Of a stretch of 64,000 nucleotides of DNA, positions 41,369 through 49,598 are shown one piece after another (position 1 is the first letter of the stretch; each line of letters opens with the position of its first letter). Position numbers and translations under genes: made by a program. Source of the stretch: Bradyrhizobium sp. 21 (GTDB lineage: Bacteria > Pseudomonadota > Alphaproteobacteria > Rhizobiales > Xanthobacteraceae); the NCBI RefSeq assembly GCF_023073335.1, contig NZ_JADPJG010000004.1, positions 111,282 through 175,281 on the forward strand. Direction: 5' to 3'. A model generated the notes under the pieces. It was not told the origin of the DNA. It was given only the letters and a program-made list of their open reading frames with translations, and did no database searches.

Positions 41369-42979
41369 CTACCCCCTCGCCCGCAGCTCGCGCCGCAGCA
41401 CCTTTCCCGTCGCCGTCATCGGCAGCGTCTCCGCGAACTCGACGAAGCGCGGATATTCGTGGGCGGCGAGCTGCACCTTGACGAACTCCTGGATCTCGCG
41501 CGCGAGCGCGTCGCCGGCGGCAAAGCCCGGGCGCAGCACGATCCAGGCCTTGATCGATTCGGTGCGGATCGGATCGGGGATGCCGACCACCGCGGCCATC
41601 GCCACCGAGGGATGCTTCATCAGCGTGTGCTCGATCTCGGACGGGCCGACGCGATAGCCGGCGGTGGTGATGACGTCGTCCTCCCGGCTGACATACCAGA
41701 AATAGCCGTCCGCATCCTGGATACCGAGATCGCCGGTCAACAGGAATTCGCCGGCATATTTCTTCGCCGTCGCGTCCGGATTGCGCCAATATTCGAGCAT
41801 CGTGCACGGGCACGGCTGGCGCACGCCGATGATGCCGCGTTGTCCGCGCGGTAGTTCCTCGCCCTTGTCGTTGACGATGCGGACATCGAAGCCCGGCGTC
41901 GCCTTGCCCATCGCGCCGGGGCGGATCGGAAATAGATTTGCGTTGCTGCCGATCACGAGGTTGCACTCGGTCTGACCGAACACTTCGTGCGCATCGATGC
42001 CAAAGGTCTCGCGCACCCAGCCCAGCATTTCGCCGCCGAGGGATTCACCGCCGGTAAAGATGCTGCGCAGCTTGACGCCCGAATGCGTCACGCCGGCCTG
42101 CCGCATCAGCTTAAGCGCCGTGGGCGGCAGGAAGACGTTGCGGACACCGAGATCGGCCATCATCTGCATCGCCGGCTGCGGCTCGAATTTTCGCGCGCGA
42201 TGACCGACCAGCGGAATGCCGTGATACCAGAACGCGAACAGACCGTTGACGAGGCCGCCGATCCAGGCCCAGTCCGCCGGCGTCCACATGAGATCGCCGG
42301 GGCGCGGCAGGAAGTTGTGACACATCTCGACATTAGGCAGATGGCCGAGCACGACACGGTGCGCATGCAGCGCGCCCTTCGGATTGCCTGTCGTGCCGGA
42401 GGTATAGATGATCAACGCGGGATCGTCGGCGGAGGTATCGATCGATTCGAAGGCGGGCGATGCTGCCTTCACCGCATCCCAGAATGATTTTGTTCCGACC
42501 GGCGCGCGCTCGCCGACGACATAAACATTCTTCAGGTCCGGCAAGCGGTCGCGGATCTTCTGAAGCTTCTCCCAGCCCGCCTCGTCAGTGACAATGGCCT
42601 TCGCTTGCGAATTCGACAGGCGGAATTCCAGCGCGTCCTCACCGAACAGCGCGAACAGCGGGATCGAGATCATCGCCGAGCGGAACGCCGCCATATGCGC
42701 CACCGGCAATTCCAGCGATTGCGACAGGAACACTGCGACGCGGTCGCCGCGGGCAAGACCGTCCGCCTTCAGCACGTTGGCGAAGCGGCGCGACATCTCC
42801 GCGACCTCGTCGAAGGAGGTGCGCGTGGTGGCGCCGTTCTCGTCGACATAGACCAGCGCGAGGCGGCCCGTGCCGTCGGCATGGCGGTCGCAGCAGGCCT
42901 CCGCCATGTTGAAACGCGCCGGGATGTCCCAGCGGAAGTCGCGATAGAGCTCGTCGTAGGTTGCAGCTTCGGTGAGCAT
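41369..42979 (-). CDS. AMP-forming acyl-CoA synthetase (medium-chain/acetyl type)
   Basis: A 536-residue adenylate-forming ligase that activates a carboxylic acid with ATP and CoA. Key motifs: the P-loop IIYTSGTTGNPKGALH, the A5-like FGQTECN, the A7 region LLTGDLGIQDADGYFWYVSREDD, and the C-terminal catalytic Lys in PMTATGKVLRRELR. The closest family is the medium-chain acyl-CoA synthetase (MACS) type; benzoate-like or short-chain acids are possible. The ATG at 42979 is chosen because the upstream frame is the reverse of the epoxide hydrolase. It begins two bases after that gene's stop, so the two form an operon. Confidence 0.93.
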   Translation of the reverse strand: MLTEAATYDELYRDFRWDIPARFNMAEACCDRHADGTGRLALVYVDENGATTRTSFDEVAEMSRRFANVLKADGLARGDRVAVFLSQSLELPVAHMAAFRSAMISIPLFALFGEDALEFRLSNSQAKAIVTDEAGWEKLQKIRDRLPDLKNVYVVGERAPVGTKSFWDAVKAASPAFESIDTSADDPALIIYTSGTTGNPKGALHAHRVVLGHLPNVEMCHNFLPRPGDLMWTPADWAWIGGLVNGLFAFWYHGIPLVGHRARKFEPQPAMQMMADLGVRNVFLPPTALKLMRQAGVTHSGVKLRSIFTGGESLGGEMLGWVRETFGIDAHEVFGQTECNLVIGSNANLFPIRPGAMGKATPGFDVRIVNDKGEELPRGQRGIIGVRQPCPCTMLEYWRNPDATAKKYAGEFLLTGDLGIQDADGYFWYVSREDDVITTAGYRVGPSEIEHTLMKHPSVAMAAVVGIPDPIRTESIKAWIVLRPGFAAGDALAREIQEFVKVQLAAHEYPRFVEFAETLPMTATGKVLRRELRARG

Positions 42980-42981
42980 GG

Positions 42982-44118
42982 CTACCGCACCGTCCGAAAG
43001 AATTTTCTGACCTCGCCGACATACAGCTCCGGCTGCTCGAACGCGGCGAAATGGCCGCCCTTCTCCATCTCGCTCCAATGCGTGATGTTGTGGAAGTTCG
43101 GTTCCATCCAGCGCCGCACCGGCGTGATGATCTCCTTGGGGAAGACTGCGACGCCGGTCGGCACCTTGACCACAGGCGACGTCCGGCGCTTGCCAAAACT
43201 TTCCCAGTAAAGCCGCGCCGACGAGGCCGCCGTCTCCGTCACCCAATAGAGCATGACGTTGTCGAGCAGCTCGTCCTTGGTGAAGATGTTTTCGGGATGG
43301 CCGTCGCAATCGGTCCAGGCCCAGAATTTCTCCAGGATCCAGGCCGCCTGCCCGCTCGGCGAATCTGTCAGGCCGTAGCCGAGTGTCTGCGGCCGCGTCG
43401 CTTGCTGCTTCGAATAGCCGGAGTCCAGGTCGACGTAATGCTTGAGGCCGGCGAGCGCGCGCTTCTCTTCCGCCGTTGGTTCGCCCTCGACTTTCGGCGC
43501 TGCGTTGAAGGCGAGCGTGATGTGGATGCCGGCGCAATGCTCGCCGTCCTGCATGCCGAGCGAGGTCGTCACCGCCGAGCCCCAGTCGCCGCCCTGCGCG
43601 CCGTACCTGACATAGCCGAGCCGGTCCATCAGCTTTGCCCAGGTGGCGGCGATGCGATCGACGCCCCAGCCGGTGCTCTTCGGCTTGGCCGAGAACCCAA
43701 ACCCCGGCAGCGACGGACAGACAACGTGAAACGCATCCGCGGGATTGCCGCCATGCGCGGCGGGATCGACCAGCGGCGCGATCACCTTCTGGAATTCGAC
43801 GATCGAGCCGGGCCAGCCATGGGTGATGATCAGCGGCAGCGCCGACGGCTCCTTCGAGCGCACATGCAGGAAGTGGATGTCGAGCCCGTCGATCTCGGTG
43901 GTGAACTGCTCGAAGCGATTAAGCTTTGCTTCGCGGGCGCGCCAGTCATAGCCGTCCGCCCAATAGGTGCAGATCTCCTGGATCCATGTCAGCGGCGCGC
44001 CCTGGCTCCAGTCGTCAACCAGTTCCGCCTCCGGCCAGCGTGTGCGGGCAAGCCGCGACGTGAGGTCAGCGAGGATGTCGTCACTGACGGCGATGCGGAA
44101 CGGTTTGATGGCGGTCAT
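42982..44118 (-). CDS. Epoxide hydrolase (alpha/beta hydrolase, EHN-containing)
   Basis: A 378-residue enzyme with an N-terminal epoxide-hydrolase domain (PFRIAVSDDILADLTSRLARTRWP) and an alpha/beta-hydrolase core. The nucleophilic Asp is in GAQGGDWGSAV, the oxyanion HGWPGS motif is near residue 110, and the catalytic His is in EKGGHFAAFEQPE. It opens epoxides to diols in the cytoplasm. The start at 44118 is chosen because residues upstream read through a palindromic repeat. It forms an operon with the acyl-CoA synthetase and probably the MarR regulator, which suggests breakdown of an epoxide-forming substrate to an acid and its CoA ester. Confidence 0.93.
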   Translation of the reverse strand: MTAIKPFRIAVSDDILADLTSRLARTRWPEAELVDDWSQGAPLTWIQEICTYWADGYDWRAREAKLNRFEQFTTEIDGLDIHFLHVRSKEPSALPLIITHGWPGSIVEFQKVIAPLVDPAAHGGNPADAFHVVCPSLPGFGFSAKPKSTGWGVDRIAATWAKLMDRLGYVRYGAQGGDWGSAVTTSLGMQDGEHCAGIHITLAFNAAPKVEGEPTAEEKRALAGLKHYVDLDSGYSKQQATRPQTLGYGLTDSPSGQAAWILEKFWAWTDCDGHPENIFTKDELLDNVMLYWVTETAASSARLYWESFGKRRTSPVVKVPTGVAVFPKEIITPVRRWMEPNFHNITHWSEMEKGGHFAAFEQPELYVGEVRKFFRTVR

Positions 44119-44138
44119 CGGTTGGCTCCCGAGCTTCT

Positions 44139-44243
44139 CGTCATTCCGGAGCGCGCCTCTCGGCGCGTGCCCGGAATCCATTCACACAGAGCCGGCGGCT
44201 CGATCGATTCCGGGTTCGACGCTTCGCGTCGCCGCGGAATGAC
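44139..44243. repeat. Long imperfect palindromic repeat with two inner hairpins
   Basis: CGTCATTCCGG at the left pairs with the CCGCGGAATGAC end at the right. Inner hairpins are CGCGCC-TCTC-GGCGCG and CGACGC-TTC-GCGTCG. It is a dispersed extragenic palindrome type, different in sequence from the REP pairs. Confidence 0.8.
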
Positions 44244-44246
44244 AAC

Positions 44247-44702
44247 CTAACCCGTCAGCGCTGCCTTCACGAGACCAGAGGCCCTGCCGAAATCCATCTG
44301 GCCGGCGTACTTCGTCTTCAGCACGGCGATCACCTTGCCCATGTCCTTCATGCCGGCCGCGCCCGTCTCGGCAATGGCGTCCGCGATAGCCTTCTTCACG
44401 TCGTCGTCCGACATCTGCTTCGGCAGATAAGCCGAGATGATCGCGATCTCCTCGCGCTCTTGAGCTGCAAGCTCGGCACGGCCGCCCTTGTCGTAGAGCT
44501 CGACCGATTCCTGGCGCTGCTTGATCATCTTCTGAAACACGCCGAGCAAGTCGGCATCACTAAGCGGTGGCTTGCCGTTGCCGCGCGCGTCGATGTCGGC
44601 GTTCTTGATGGTCGAGTTGACCATGCGCAGCGTGGACAGCTTGCGCTCGTTCTTGGCCTTCATGGCCTCCTTGACCGCATTGTTGATGTCGTCGCGCAGC
44701 AT
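44247..44702 (-). CDS. GatB/YqeY domain-containing protein
   Basis: A 151-residue helical protein that matches YqeY: MLRDDINNAVKEAMKAKNERKLSTLRM at the start, a middle of QRQESVELYDKGGRAELAAQEREE, and a GAAGMKDMGKVIAVLKTKYAGQMDFG tail domain. YqeY is homologous to the tRNA-binding tail of the GatB amidotransferase subunit and in many bacteria precedes rpoD and dnaG in an operon. Here it lies some 14 kb away from those. A role in charged-tRNA binding is an inference from the family. Confidence 0.93.
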   Translation of the reverse strand: MLRDDINNAVKEAMKAKNERKLSTLRMVNSTIKNADIDARGNGKPPLSDADLLGVFQKMIKQRQESVELYDKGGRAELAAQEREEIAIISAYLPKQMSDDDVKKAIADAIAETGAAGMKDMGKVIAVLKTKYAGQMDFGRASGLVKAALTG

Positions 44703-44735
44703 GGTCGTGCTCCCCTAGAATATCCGACGCCTGAT

Positions 44736-45464
44736 CTAGGCCGTTCGCGGCCCTGAGACAACCGGGGTTCCCAGCCATTCGACCAGCGCCCGCACCGTTG
44801 CCTCGGGCTGCTCCGGCTGCGGCAGATGCCCGCAATTCTCGAGAACGACGAGCTTCGCGCCGGCAATGCCCTCCGCCATCTCCTTCGAGAACGCGTTGGG
44901 AATCGTGTTGTCGGCATCGCCGGTCAGCACCAGCGTCGGGCATTTGATCGTCGCCAGCGTCGGCCGTGAATCCACCCGCGCGATGATCGCGGTCTGCTGT
45001 CGGAGATAACCTTCGACGCCGACGTCCTCGCCCTGCTCATGCACGAGCTGGCGAATGCCTGAATCGTCGCGGCGCGAGGGATGCACCAGTTCGGGGAACA
45101 TTTCTTCGCGCGCGGCCCGCAGCTCGCCGCGCCTGGCCCGTTCCATCAGGCCGCGGCGGCGCGCGGTCGCCTCCTCCGCATCTGGCCGCGCCTGGGTGTT
45201 GATCAGCGCGAGCTTCAAAACCCGCTCGGGCGCCTGGCGCATGATCTCGAGCGCGATGTAGCCGCCCATGGAATGGCCGGCGAGCGCGAAGCGCGGCGGC
45301 GTCTCGCTCAGCACCCGCCGCGCGATCGCCGCCATGCTGTCGTCGCGAATATGGTTGGCGACCATCACCGGGCCGAACCGCCAGAGCGAGGGGATGACCG
45401 GGGCGTAGATCCGGGCCGACGACGCCAGCCCCGGAACCAGCACAATAGGGGTCGTCTGGTCCAT
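44736..45464 (-). CDS. Alpha/beta hydrolase
   Basis: A 242-residue alpha/beta-hydrolase. The nucleophilic Ser is in GHSMGGYIAL, the Asp in VLTGDADNTIP and the His in ENCGHLPQPEQPE; the N-terminus VLVPGLASSARIY contributes the oxyanion region. Esterase, lactonase or C-C hydrolase activity is possible, and nothing in the context decides it. It is transcribed on the same strand as YqeY, 33 bp upstream of it, and is divergent from carA. Confidence 0.9.
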   Translation of the reverse strand: MDQTTPIVLVPGLASSARIYAPVIPSLWRFGPVMVANHIRDDSMAAIARRVLSETPPRFALAGHSMGGYIALEIMRQAPERVLKLALINTQARPDAEEATARRRGLMERARRGELRAAREEMFPELVHPSRRDDSGIRQLVHEQGEDVGVEGYLRQQTAIIARVDSRPTLATIKCPTLVLTGDADNTIPNAFSKEMAEGIAGAKLVVLENCGHLPQPEQPEATVRALVEWLGTPVVSGPRTA

Positions 45465-45573
45465 TATTGCCTCCCACGCCCCGGAATTTGCCGGAAATTA
45501 TGCCGCCGAGCTTAGGGGCCCGAGGAGAGCTGTCAAATATGCAAAAACGCATGTGAATCGACGCATCTCCGCT

Positions 45574-45602
45574 TTGACGCCGGCGTCCGCGGAGACTATG
45601 AA
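45574..45602 (+). promoter_or_regulatory. Possible promoter of carA
   Basis: TTGACG (45574-45579) and TATGAA (45597-45602) are 17 bp apart. The expected start would lie about two bases before the carA ATG at 45611, so the leader would be very short. No ribosome site precedes the ATG, which fits, but the -10 matches only four of six positions. Confidence 0.35.
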
Positions 45603-45610
45603 CCGGGCTC

Positions 45611-46801
45611 ATGACACAACATGACAACGATCCCGCCTGGCCGGACCACAAACCGACCGCGCTGTTGGTGCTCGCCGACGGCACGGTGCTGGAAGGTTTT
45701 GGCCTCGGCGCCGAGGGCCAGGCCGTCGGCGAAGTCTGCTTCAACACTGCGATGACCGGCTATGAAGAGATTCTCACCGATCCCTCCTATGCCGGCCAGC
45801 TCATCACCTTCACCTTCCCGCATATCGGCAATGTCGGCACCAACGAGGACGACATCGAGACGGTGAACATGGCCGCGACACCGGGCGCGCGCGGCGTGAT
45901 CCTGCGCACCGCGATCACCGATCCCTCGAACTACCGCGCCACCAAGCACCTCGACCAGTGGCTGAAGGCACGCGGCATCATCGGCCTCTCCGGCATCGAC
46001 ACCCGCGCGCTGACCGCGCTGATCCGCAGCAAGGGCATGCCCAACGCCGTGATCGCGCACGCCAGGGACGGCGAGTTCGACCTGCATGGCCTGAAGGAAG
46101 AAGCGCGCGAATGGCCGGGCCTCGAGGGCATGGACCTGGTCCCGATGGTCACCTCCGGCCAGCGCTTCACCTGGGACGAGACACCGTGGCTCTGGGACAA
46201 GGGCTTTGGCCGCCAGGACAAGCCTGAGTTCAACGTCGTCGCCATCGACTACGGCATCAAGCGCAACATTTTGCGTCTGCTCGCCGGCGTCGGCTGCAAG
46301 GTGACGGTGGTGCCGGCGACGACCTCGTCCGAAGATATTCTTGCGATGAAGCCGGACGGCGTGTTCCTGTCGAACGGTCCGGGCGATCCGGCCGCGACCG
46401 GCAAATATGCCGTGCCTGTGATCCAGGACGTGATCAAGTCGGGCACGCCGACGTTTGGCATTTGTCTCGGCCATCAGATGCTCGGCCTCGCCGTCGGCGC
46501 CAAGACGAAGAAGATGCATCAGGGCCATCACGGCGCCAATCATCCCGTCAAGGACGAGACCACCGGCAAGGTCGAGATCACCTCGATGAACCACGGCTTC
46601 GCCGTGGACGAGCACACCCTGCCGAAGGGCGCGACGCAGACCCACATCTCGCTGTTCGACGGCTCCAATTGCGGCATCCAGCTCGACGGCAAGCCTGTGT
46701 TCTCGGTGCAGTACCACCCCGAGGCCTCGCCAGGTCCACGCGACTCGCACTATCTGTTCCAGCGATTTGCGGATTTGATGCGGCAGAAGAAGAGCGCGTA
46801 A
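45611..46801 (+). CDS. carA: Carbamoyl-phosphate synthase small subunit (glutaminase) CarA
   Basis: A 396-residue glutamine amidotransferase subunit. The N-terminal CPSase domain begins ALLVLADGTVLEGFGLG, and the class I amidotransferase domain contains GICLGHQMLGLA with the catalytic Cys, plus YHPEASPGP with the His and Glu. It supplies ammonia from glutamine to CarB to make carbamoyl phosphate for arginine and pyrimidines. carB lies about 4.2 kb downstream on the same strand, separated by a cupin gene, dps, a methyltransferase, a tRNA-like gene and an ArsR/MFS pair. An intrinsic terminator at 46826 closes carA, so the two subunits are transcribed separately. Confidence 0.97.
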   Translation: MTQHDNDPAWPDHKPTALLVLADGTVLEGFGLGAEGQAVGEVCFNTAMTGYEEILTDPSYAGQLITFTFPHIGNVGTNEDDIETVNMAATPGARGVILRTAITDPSNYRATKHLDQWLKARGIIGLSGIDTRALTALIRSKGMPNAVIAHARDGEFDLHGLKEEAREWPGLEGMDLVPMVTSGQRFTWDETPWLWDKGFGRQDKPEFNVVAIDYGIKRNILRLLAGVGCKVTVVPATTSSEDILAMKPDGVFLSNGPGDPAATGKYAVPVIQDVIKSGTPTFGICLGHQMLGLAVGAKTKKMHQGHHGANHPVKDETTGKVEITSMNHGFAVDEHTLPKGATQTHISLFDGSNCGIQLDGKPVFSVQYHPEASPGPRDSHYLFQRFADLMRQKKSA

Positions 46802-46825
46802 GGCGCGCTATCGCGGTGCATTCGG

Positions 46826-46854
46826 AAAAGCCCGGGGCTCCTCCCGGGCTTTTT
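46826..46854 (+). terminator. Intrinsic terminator of carA
   Basis: Eleven-base stem AAAAGCCCGGG/CCCGGGCTTTT with a six-base loop and a T run, 24 bp after the stop. Confidence 0.92.
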
Positions 46855-46918
46855 CGTCAAAGGAACGTCGTCTCACACCTCTCGTTGACCCCTGCTACGC
46901 TTGCGCAGGAGTCCAGCC

Positions 46919-47443
46919 ATGTCCGCCATCCGCGACAATGCCGAGCCGCTCGCCATCGTGTTCGAGGATGACGGGCTTGTGCCCAACAACATCCTCCCGT
47001 TCCTGGTCTACCAGGGTGCGGTAACGCTCGATCCGAAGCGCCCCGAGGAGACGATCGAAAGTCTGTTCGAAGCGAACGGCTGGGGCGGCACGTGGCGCAA
47101 CGGCGTCTTCGACTATCTGCATTATCACGCGACGGTGCATGAGGTACTTGGCGTGGCGCGCGGCAGTGCGCGGGTCCGCTTTGGTGGCGACCACGGCCAG
47201 GAGCTTCAGATCAAGGCCGGCGACGTCGCGATCCTGCCGGCTGGCACGGGGCATCAATGCATCAAGGCGAGCGATGATTTCTGCGTGATCGGCGCCTATC
47301 CGCCGGGTGCGAAGATGGTGGTCACGCGGGCAACGGCGGAGAACCACGCCGAGGCGCTGAAGACGATACCGAAGGTCGCGCTGCCGCCGTCCGATCCTGT
47401 GACGGGCAAGGATGGGGCACTGATGCGGCTGTGGCGATCATGA
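46919..47443 (+). CDS. Cupin-domain protein
   Basis: A 174-residue protein with a cupin beta-barrel. The first motif reads HYHATVHEVLGVARGSARVRFGG, including metal-binding-type His and Glu, and the second AGDVAILPAGTGHQCI. The C-terminal tail contains GAKMVVTRATAENHAEALKTI. It resembles a group of small cupins of unknown substrate found in many proteobacteria. The ATG at 46919 is chosen because CAGGAG lies upstream; the frame opens 6 codons earlier. It stands after the carA terminator and has its own ribosome site. Confidence 0.88.
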   Translation: MSAIRDNAEPLAIVFEDDGLVPNNILPFLVYQGAVTLDPKRPEETIESLFEANGWGGTWRNGVFDYLHYHATVHEVLGVARGSARVRFGGDHGQELQIKAGDVAILPAGTGHQCIKASDDFCVIGAYPPGAKMVVTRATAENHAEALKTIPKVALPPSDPVTGKDGALMRLWRS

Positions 47444-47470
47444 GTCGCGAACGCTAGCTGCACACTTCGC

Positions 47471-47595
47471 CGTCGTCCCGGCGCAGGCCGGGACCCCTAC
47501 CCACAGGGAGAAGTTGTGGCGCGAGATTGCCCTTGGACGAGTCTTCGCCAAACCAGCTTTCGTGGTTATGGGTCCCGGCCTTCGCCGGGACGACG
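47471..47595. repeat. Paired inverted REP-like elements (copy 4)
   Basis: CGTCGTCCCGGCGCAGGCCG at 47471 and its inverse ending at 47595, with 70 bp between. The spacer contains TCTTCGCCAAA and GTGGTTATGGGTC, like copy 3 at 31680. Confidence 0.85.
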
Positions 47596-47612
47596 ATGTT
47601 GATGCGGTCCGC

Positions 47613-48137
47613 CTACGCCTCGTTGCCGCCTTCTTGTCTCGTGGCCTCGAACAGGAACCAGGTGCGGCGCTCGGTTTCGTCGATGAAGTTTTCGAGGATG
47701 CTCGCGCTCGCCACATCGCCGGCGTCGTCGCAGACCTCGTGCGCCTTGCGCATCGCGCTGGCGACATGCTTGTTGTCCTGCATCAATTCGCGCAGCATCT
47801 CGCGCGGCGGGACGTAATCCTCGTTGTTGTCCTTGATGGTCTGGAGTTTTGCGACCTGGCCGATCGACTTCAGCGTGGTGCCGCCGATCTTGCGGACGCG
47901 CTCGGCGAGCTGATCGGTGGTGGCGAAGATCTGGTCGGATTGCTCGTCGAGCAGCAGATGATAGTCGCGGAAATGCCGGCCACTGATATGCCAGTGGAAA
48001 TTCTTGGTCTTCAGGTACAGCGCGAACGCGTCGGCCAGAAGCACGTTGAGCGCCTCCGAGACCTTCTTGACCCCATCGGGCGACAGATCGGTGGGGGTAT
48101 CGAGGTCGGGCGAGACCTTGCTGGGGGCTTTGCTCAC
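47613..48137 (-). CDS. dps: Dps-family DNA-binding ferritin-like protein
   Basis: A 174-residue Dps protein of the dodecameric mini-ferritin type. The ferroxidase signature NFHWHISGRHFRDYHLLLDEQSDQI is present, with TLKSIGQVAKL and ENFIDETERRTWFL further on. It oxidises and stores iron and protects DNA from hydrogen peroxide in stationary phase. The GTG at 48137 is chosen as the start because AGGAAGG lies eight bases upstream; the open frame begins at 48185. It is divergent from the methyltransferase gene. Confidence 0.94.
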   Translation of the reverse strand: MSKAPSKVSPDLDTPTDLSPDGVKKVSEALNVLLADAFALYLKTKNFHWHISGRHFRDYHLLLDEQSDQIFATTDQLAERVRKIGGTTLKSIGQVAKLQTIKDNNEDYVPPREMLRELMQDNKHVASAMRKAHEVCDDAGDVASASILENFIDETERRTWFLFEATRQEGGNEA

Positions 48138-48250
48138 GGGAAACCTTCCTGTTAGGACGCGGACATTGACGGCGCGCCGTCGCACCCCTAACGCAGGCGG
48201 GCAGCGCCGGTTCCTTTAGCGGAACCGTTTGGCCGGGACCCTCGGATACC

Positions 48251-48952
48251 ATGGACGATTGGATCGATTATTACGACTCGACGCATACGATCTATGTCAG
48301 CAAGTTGCATCGCGATTTGCACTTCCAGATCATCGCGCGGGATATCATCGGCTACATCTCCTCGCCCGAGGCCGTGGTGCTGGACTATGCCTGCGGCGAG
48401 GCGCTGTCGGCGAGCCAGGTGGCATCCGCCTGCGGCAAGCTGATCCTCGCCGAGCCCGCGCCCGGCGTGCGCGGCCGGTTGATCGCGCGGTTTGCCCCGA
48501 ACACGAAGATCCGCGTCCGCTCGCTCGACGACGTCCGCATGATGCAGGAGCAGTCCATCGATCTCGTCGTCATGAACTCGGTCGCGCAATACATGACGGC
48601 GGGCGAGCTCGACGGCGCACTCCTCAACATCCGCCGTATCCTCAAACCCTCCGGCAAGCTGGTGCTCGGCGACATCCTCCAGCCCAATGTCGGCATGGTC
48701 AGGGACGTCATGGCCCTGCTCGGCTTCGGCCTGCGTCACGGCTTCTTGAAGGATGCGCTGGTCGGGCTGATCAGCACCGCCCTGTCAGATTACCGTCATC
48801 TGCGCACGCGCATCGGGCTGCAGCGCTACAGTGAGGAGGAGATCACCGCCAAGCTCAAGGCAGCCGGCTTCGCGGTCCAGCGCGCTCACGGAAATATCGG
48901 CCACAATCGGTGGCGCATGACCTTCGTCGCGCGGCCGCCTCTCGTGCGTTAA
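48251..48952 (+). CDS. Class I SAM-dependent methyltransferase
   Basis: A 233-residue methyltransferase with a Rossmann-fold motif I VVLDYACGEALSASQVA (an unusual form of the GxGxG loop), motif II LILAEPAPGVRGRL and post-I VVMNSVAQYM. The tail KLKAAGFAVQRAHGNIGHNRWRMTFVA is typical of small-molecule or lipid methyltransferases (ubiquinone/menaquinone-like). No substrate can be assigned. It starts 113 bp from dps on the other strand and ends 54 bp before the tRNA-Cys-like gene. Confidence 0.87.
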   Translation: MDDWIDYYDSTHTIYVSKLHRDLHFQIIARDIIGYISSPEAVVLDYACGEALSASQVASACGKLILAEPAPGVRGRLIARFAPNTKIRVRSLDDVRMMQEQSIDLVVMNSVAQYMTAGELDGALLNIRRILKPSGKLVLGDILQPNVGMVRDVMALLGFGLRHGFLKDALVGLISTALSDYRHLRTRIGLQRYSEEEITAKLKAAGFAVQRAHGNIGHNRWRMTFVARPPLVR

Positions 48953-49006
48953 GCATATCGTCTGCCTGAGGTGGCTTGTCGCACCCCGATCGGTAATGAT
49001 CGCCGC

Positions 49007-49082
49007 GGCCCGGTGGCGGAAGCGTTTACGCGGGGGCGATGCATCGCTCTTTATCCTGGTTCAAATCCAGGCCGGGCCTCCA
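49007..49082 (+). tRNA. tRNA-Cys-like gene with abnormal anticodon arm (possible pseudo-tRNA)
   Basis: The acceptor stem (GGCCCGG with CCGGGCC), T arm (CCTGG-TTCAAAT-CCAGG), discriminator T and encoded CCA are perfect, and the total is 76 nucleotides. The discriminator T and the GCA triplet suggest tRNA-Cys. However, the anticodon region (GGGGCGATGCATCGCTC) is a near-palindrome: the best five-base stem leaves a six-base loop, ATGCAT, in place of seven, and the D loop lacks the usual GG pair. It may be a degenerate copy or an unusual functional tRNA. A nested palindrome starts directly at its 3' end. Confidence 0.5.
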
Positions 49083-49143
49083 CGCTTCGCCCTGCGGGGC
49101 TACGCGTGGCGCAGCCACGCCAGACCCGAAGGGGCGAAGCGTG
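49081..49143. repeat. Nested palindrome abutting the tRNA-like gene
   Basis: Outer 12-base arms CACGCTTCGCCC (49081-49092) and GGGCGAAGCGTG (49132-49143) enclose the hairpin GCGTGGC-GCA-GCCACGC (49104-49120). I recall similar elements next to tRNA genes in Bradyrhizobium genomes. It overlaps the CCA end of the tRNA-like gene. Confidence 0.85.
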
Positions 49144-49195
49144 TCCGGCGTAGCTGGAGCGATGCGCAAGCGTAGACGGACTGCCCGCCCGAACC

Positions 49196-49567
49196 TCAGC
49201 TCGCTTCAACCGTTTCGCACTCCGTCAGCAACTGAAGCCGGTCGGCGTCGCGCGTGGCCGATTTGATCACGGCGTCGAGCAGGCCGGGGAAGCGTGCATC
49301 CATATCCTCCCGGCGGAGCCGCATGAAGCGGTTGGTGCCGGCGACGCGCGTCAGCATCAGGCCGCATTCGCGCAGCTTGGCGAAGTGATAGGCGAGATTC
49401 GACTTGCCGCTGAGCCCGTTGAAGTCGCCGCAGCACAATTCGCTACTGACACGTTCCTGCTGGGCGAGCTGGTACACGATCGCCAATCGGATCGGATCGC
49501 TCAGGCAATCCAGAACCATCGGCAGCTCGATCTGCTCGCGGGTGGGGTGGGAAGGCGTGCGGCTCAT
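49196..49567 (-). CDS. ArsR-family winged-helix repressor
   Basis: A 123-residue regulator. A winged-helix domain spans LDCLSDPIRLAIVYQLAQQE to NLAYHFAKLRECGLMLTRVAG (about residues 20-80). It contains a Cys pair, ELCCGDF, which could form part of a metal or redox switch, but the classic ELCVCDL motif of ArsR is altered, so metal sensing is uncertain. It is divergent from the MFS transporter gene, with two matching operators between, suggesting that it represses the transporter. Confidence 0.9.
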   Translation of the reverse strand: MSRTPSHPTREQIELPMVLDCLSDPIRLAIVYQLAQQERVSSELCCGDFNGLSGKSNLAYHFAKLRECGLMLTRVAGTNRFMRLRREDMDARFPGLLDAVIKSATRDADRLQLLTECETVEAS

Positions 49568-49598
49568 GATCTGAGGATCATACTGAAGCCGCCGCGAT

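Noticed and set aside
40893..41966. A 357-residue extension of the MarR gene
   Set aside because: The upstream part reads out of frame through the acyl-CoA synthetase gene; MarR homology starts at 41360.
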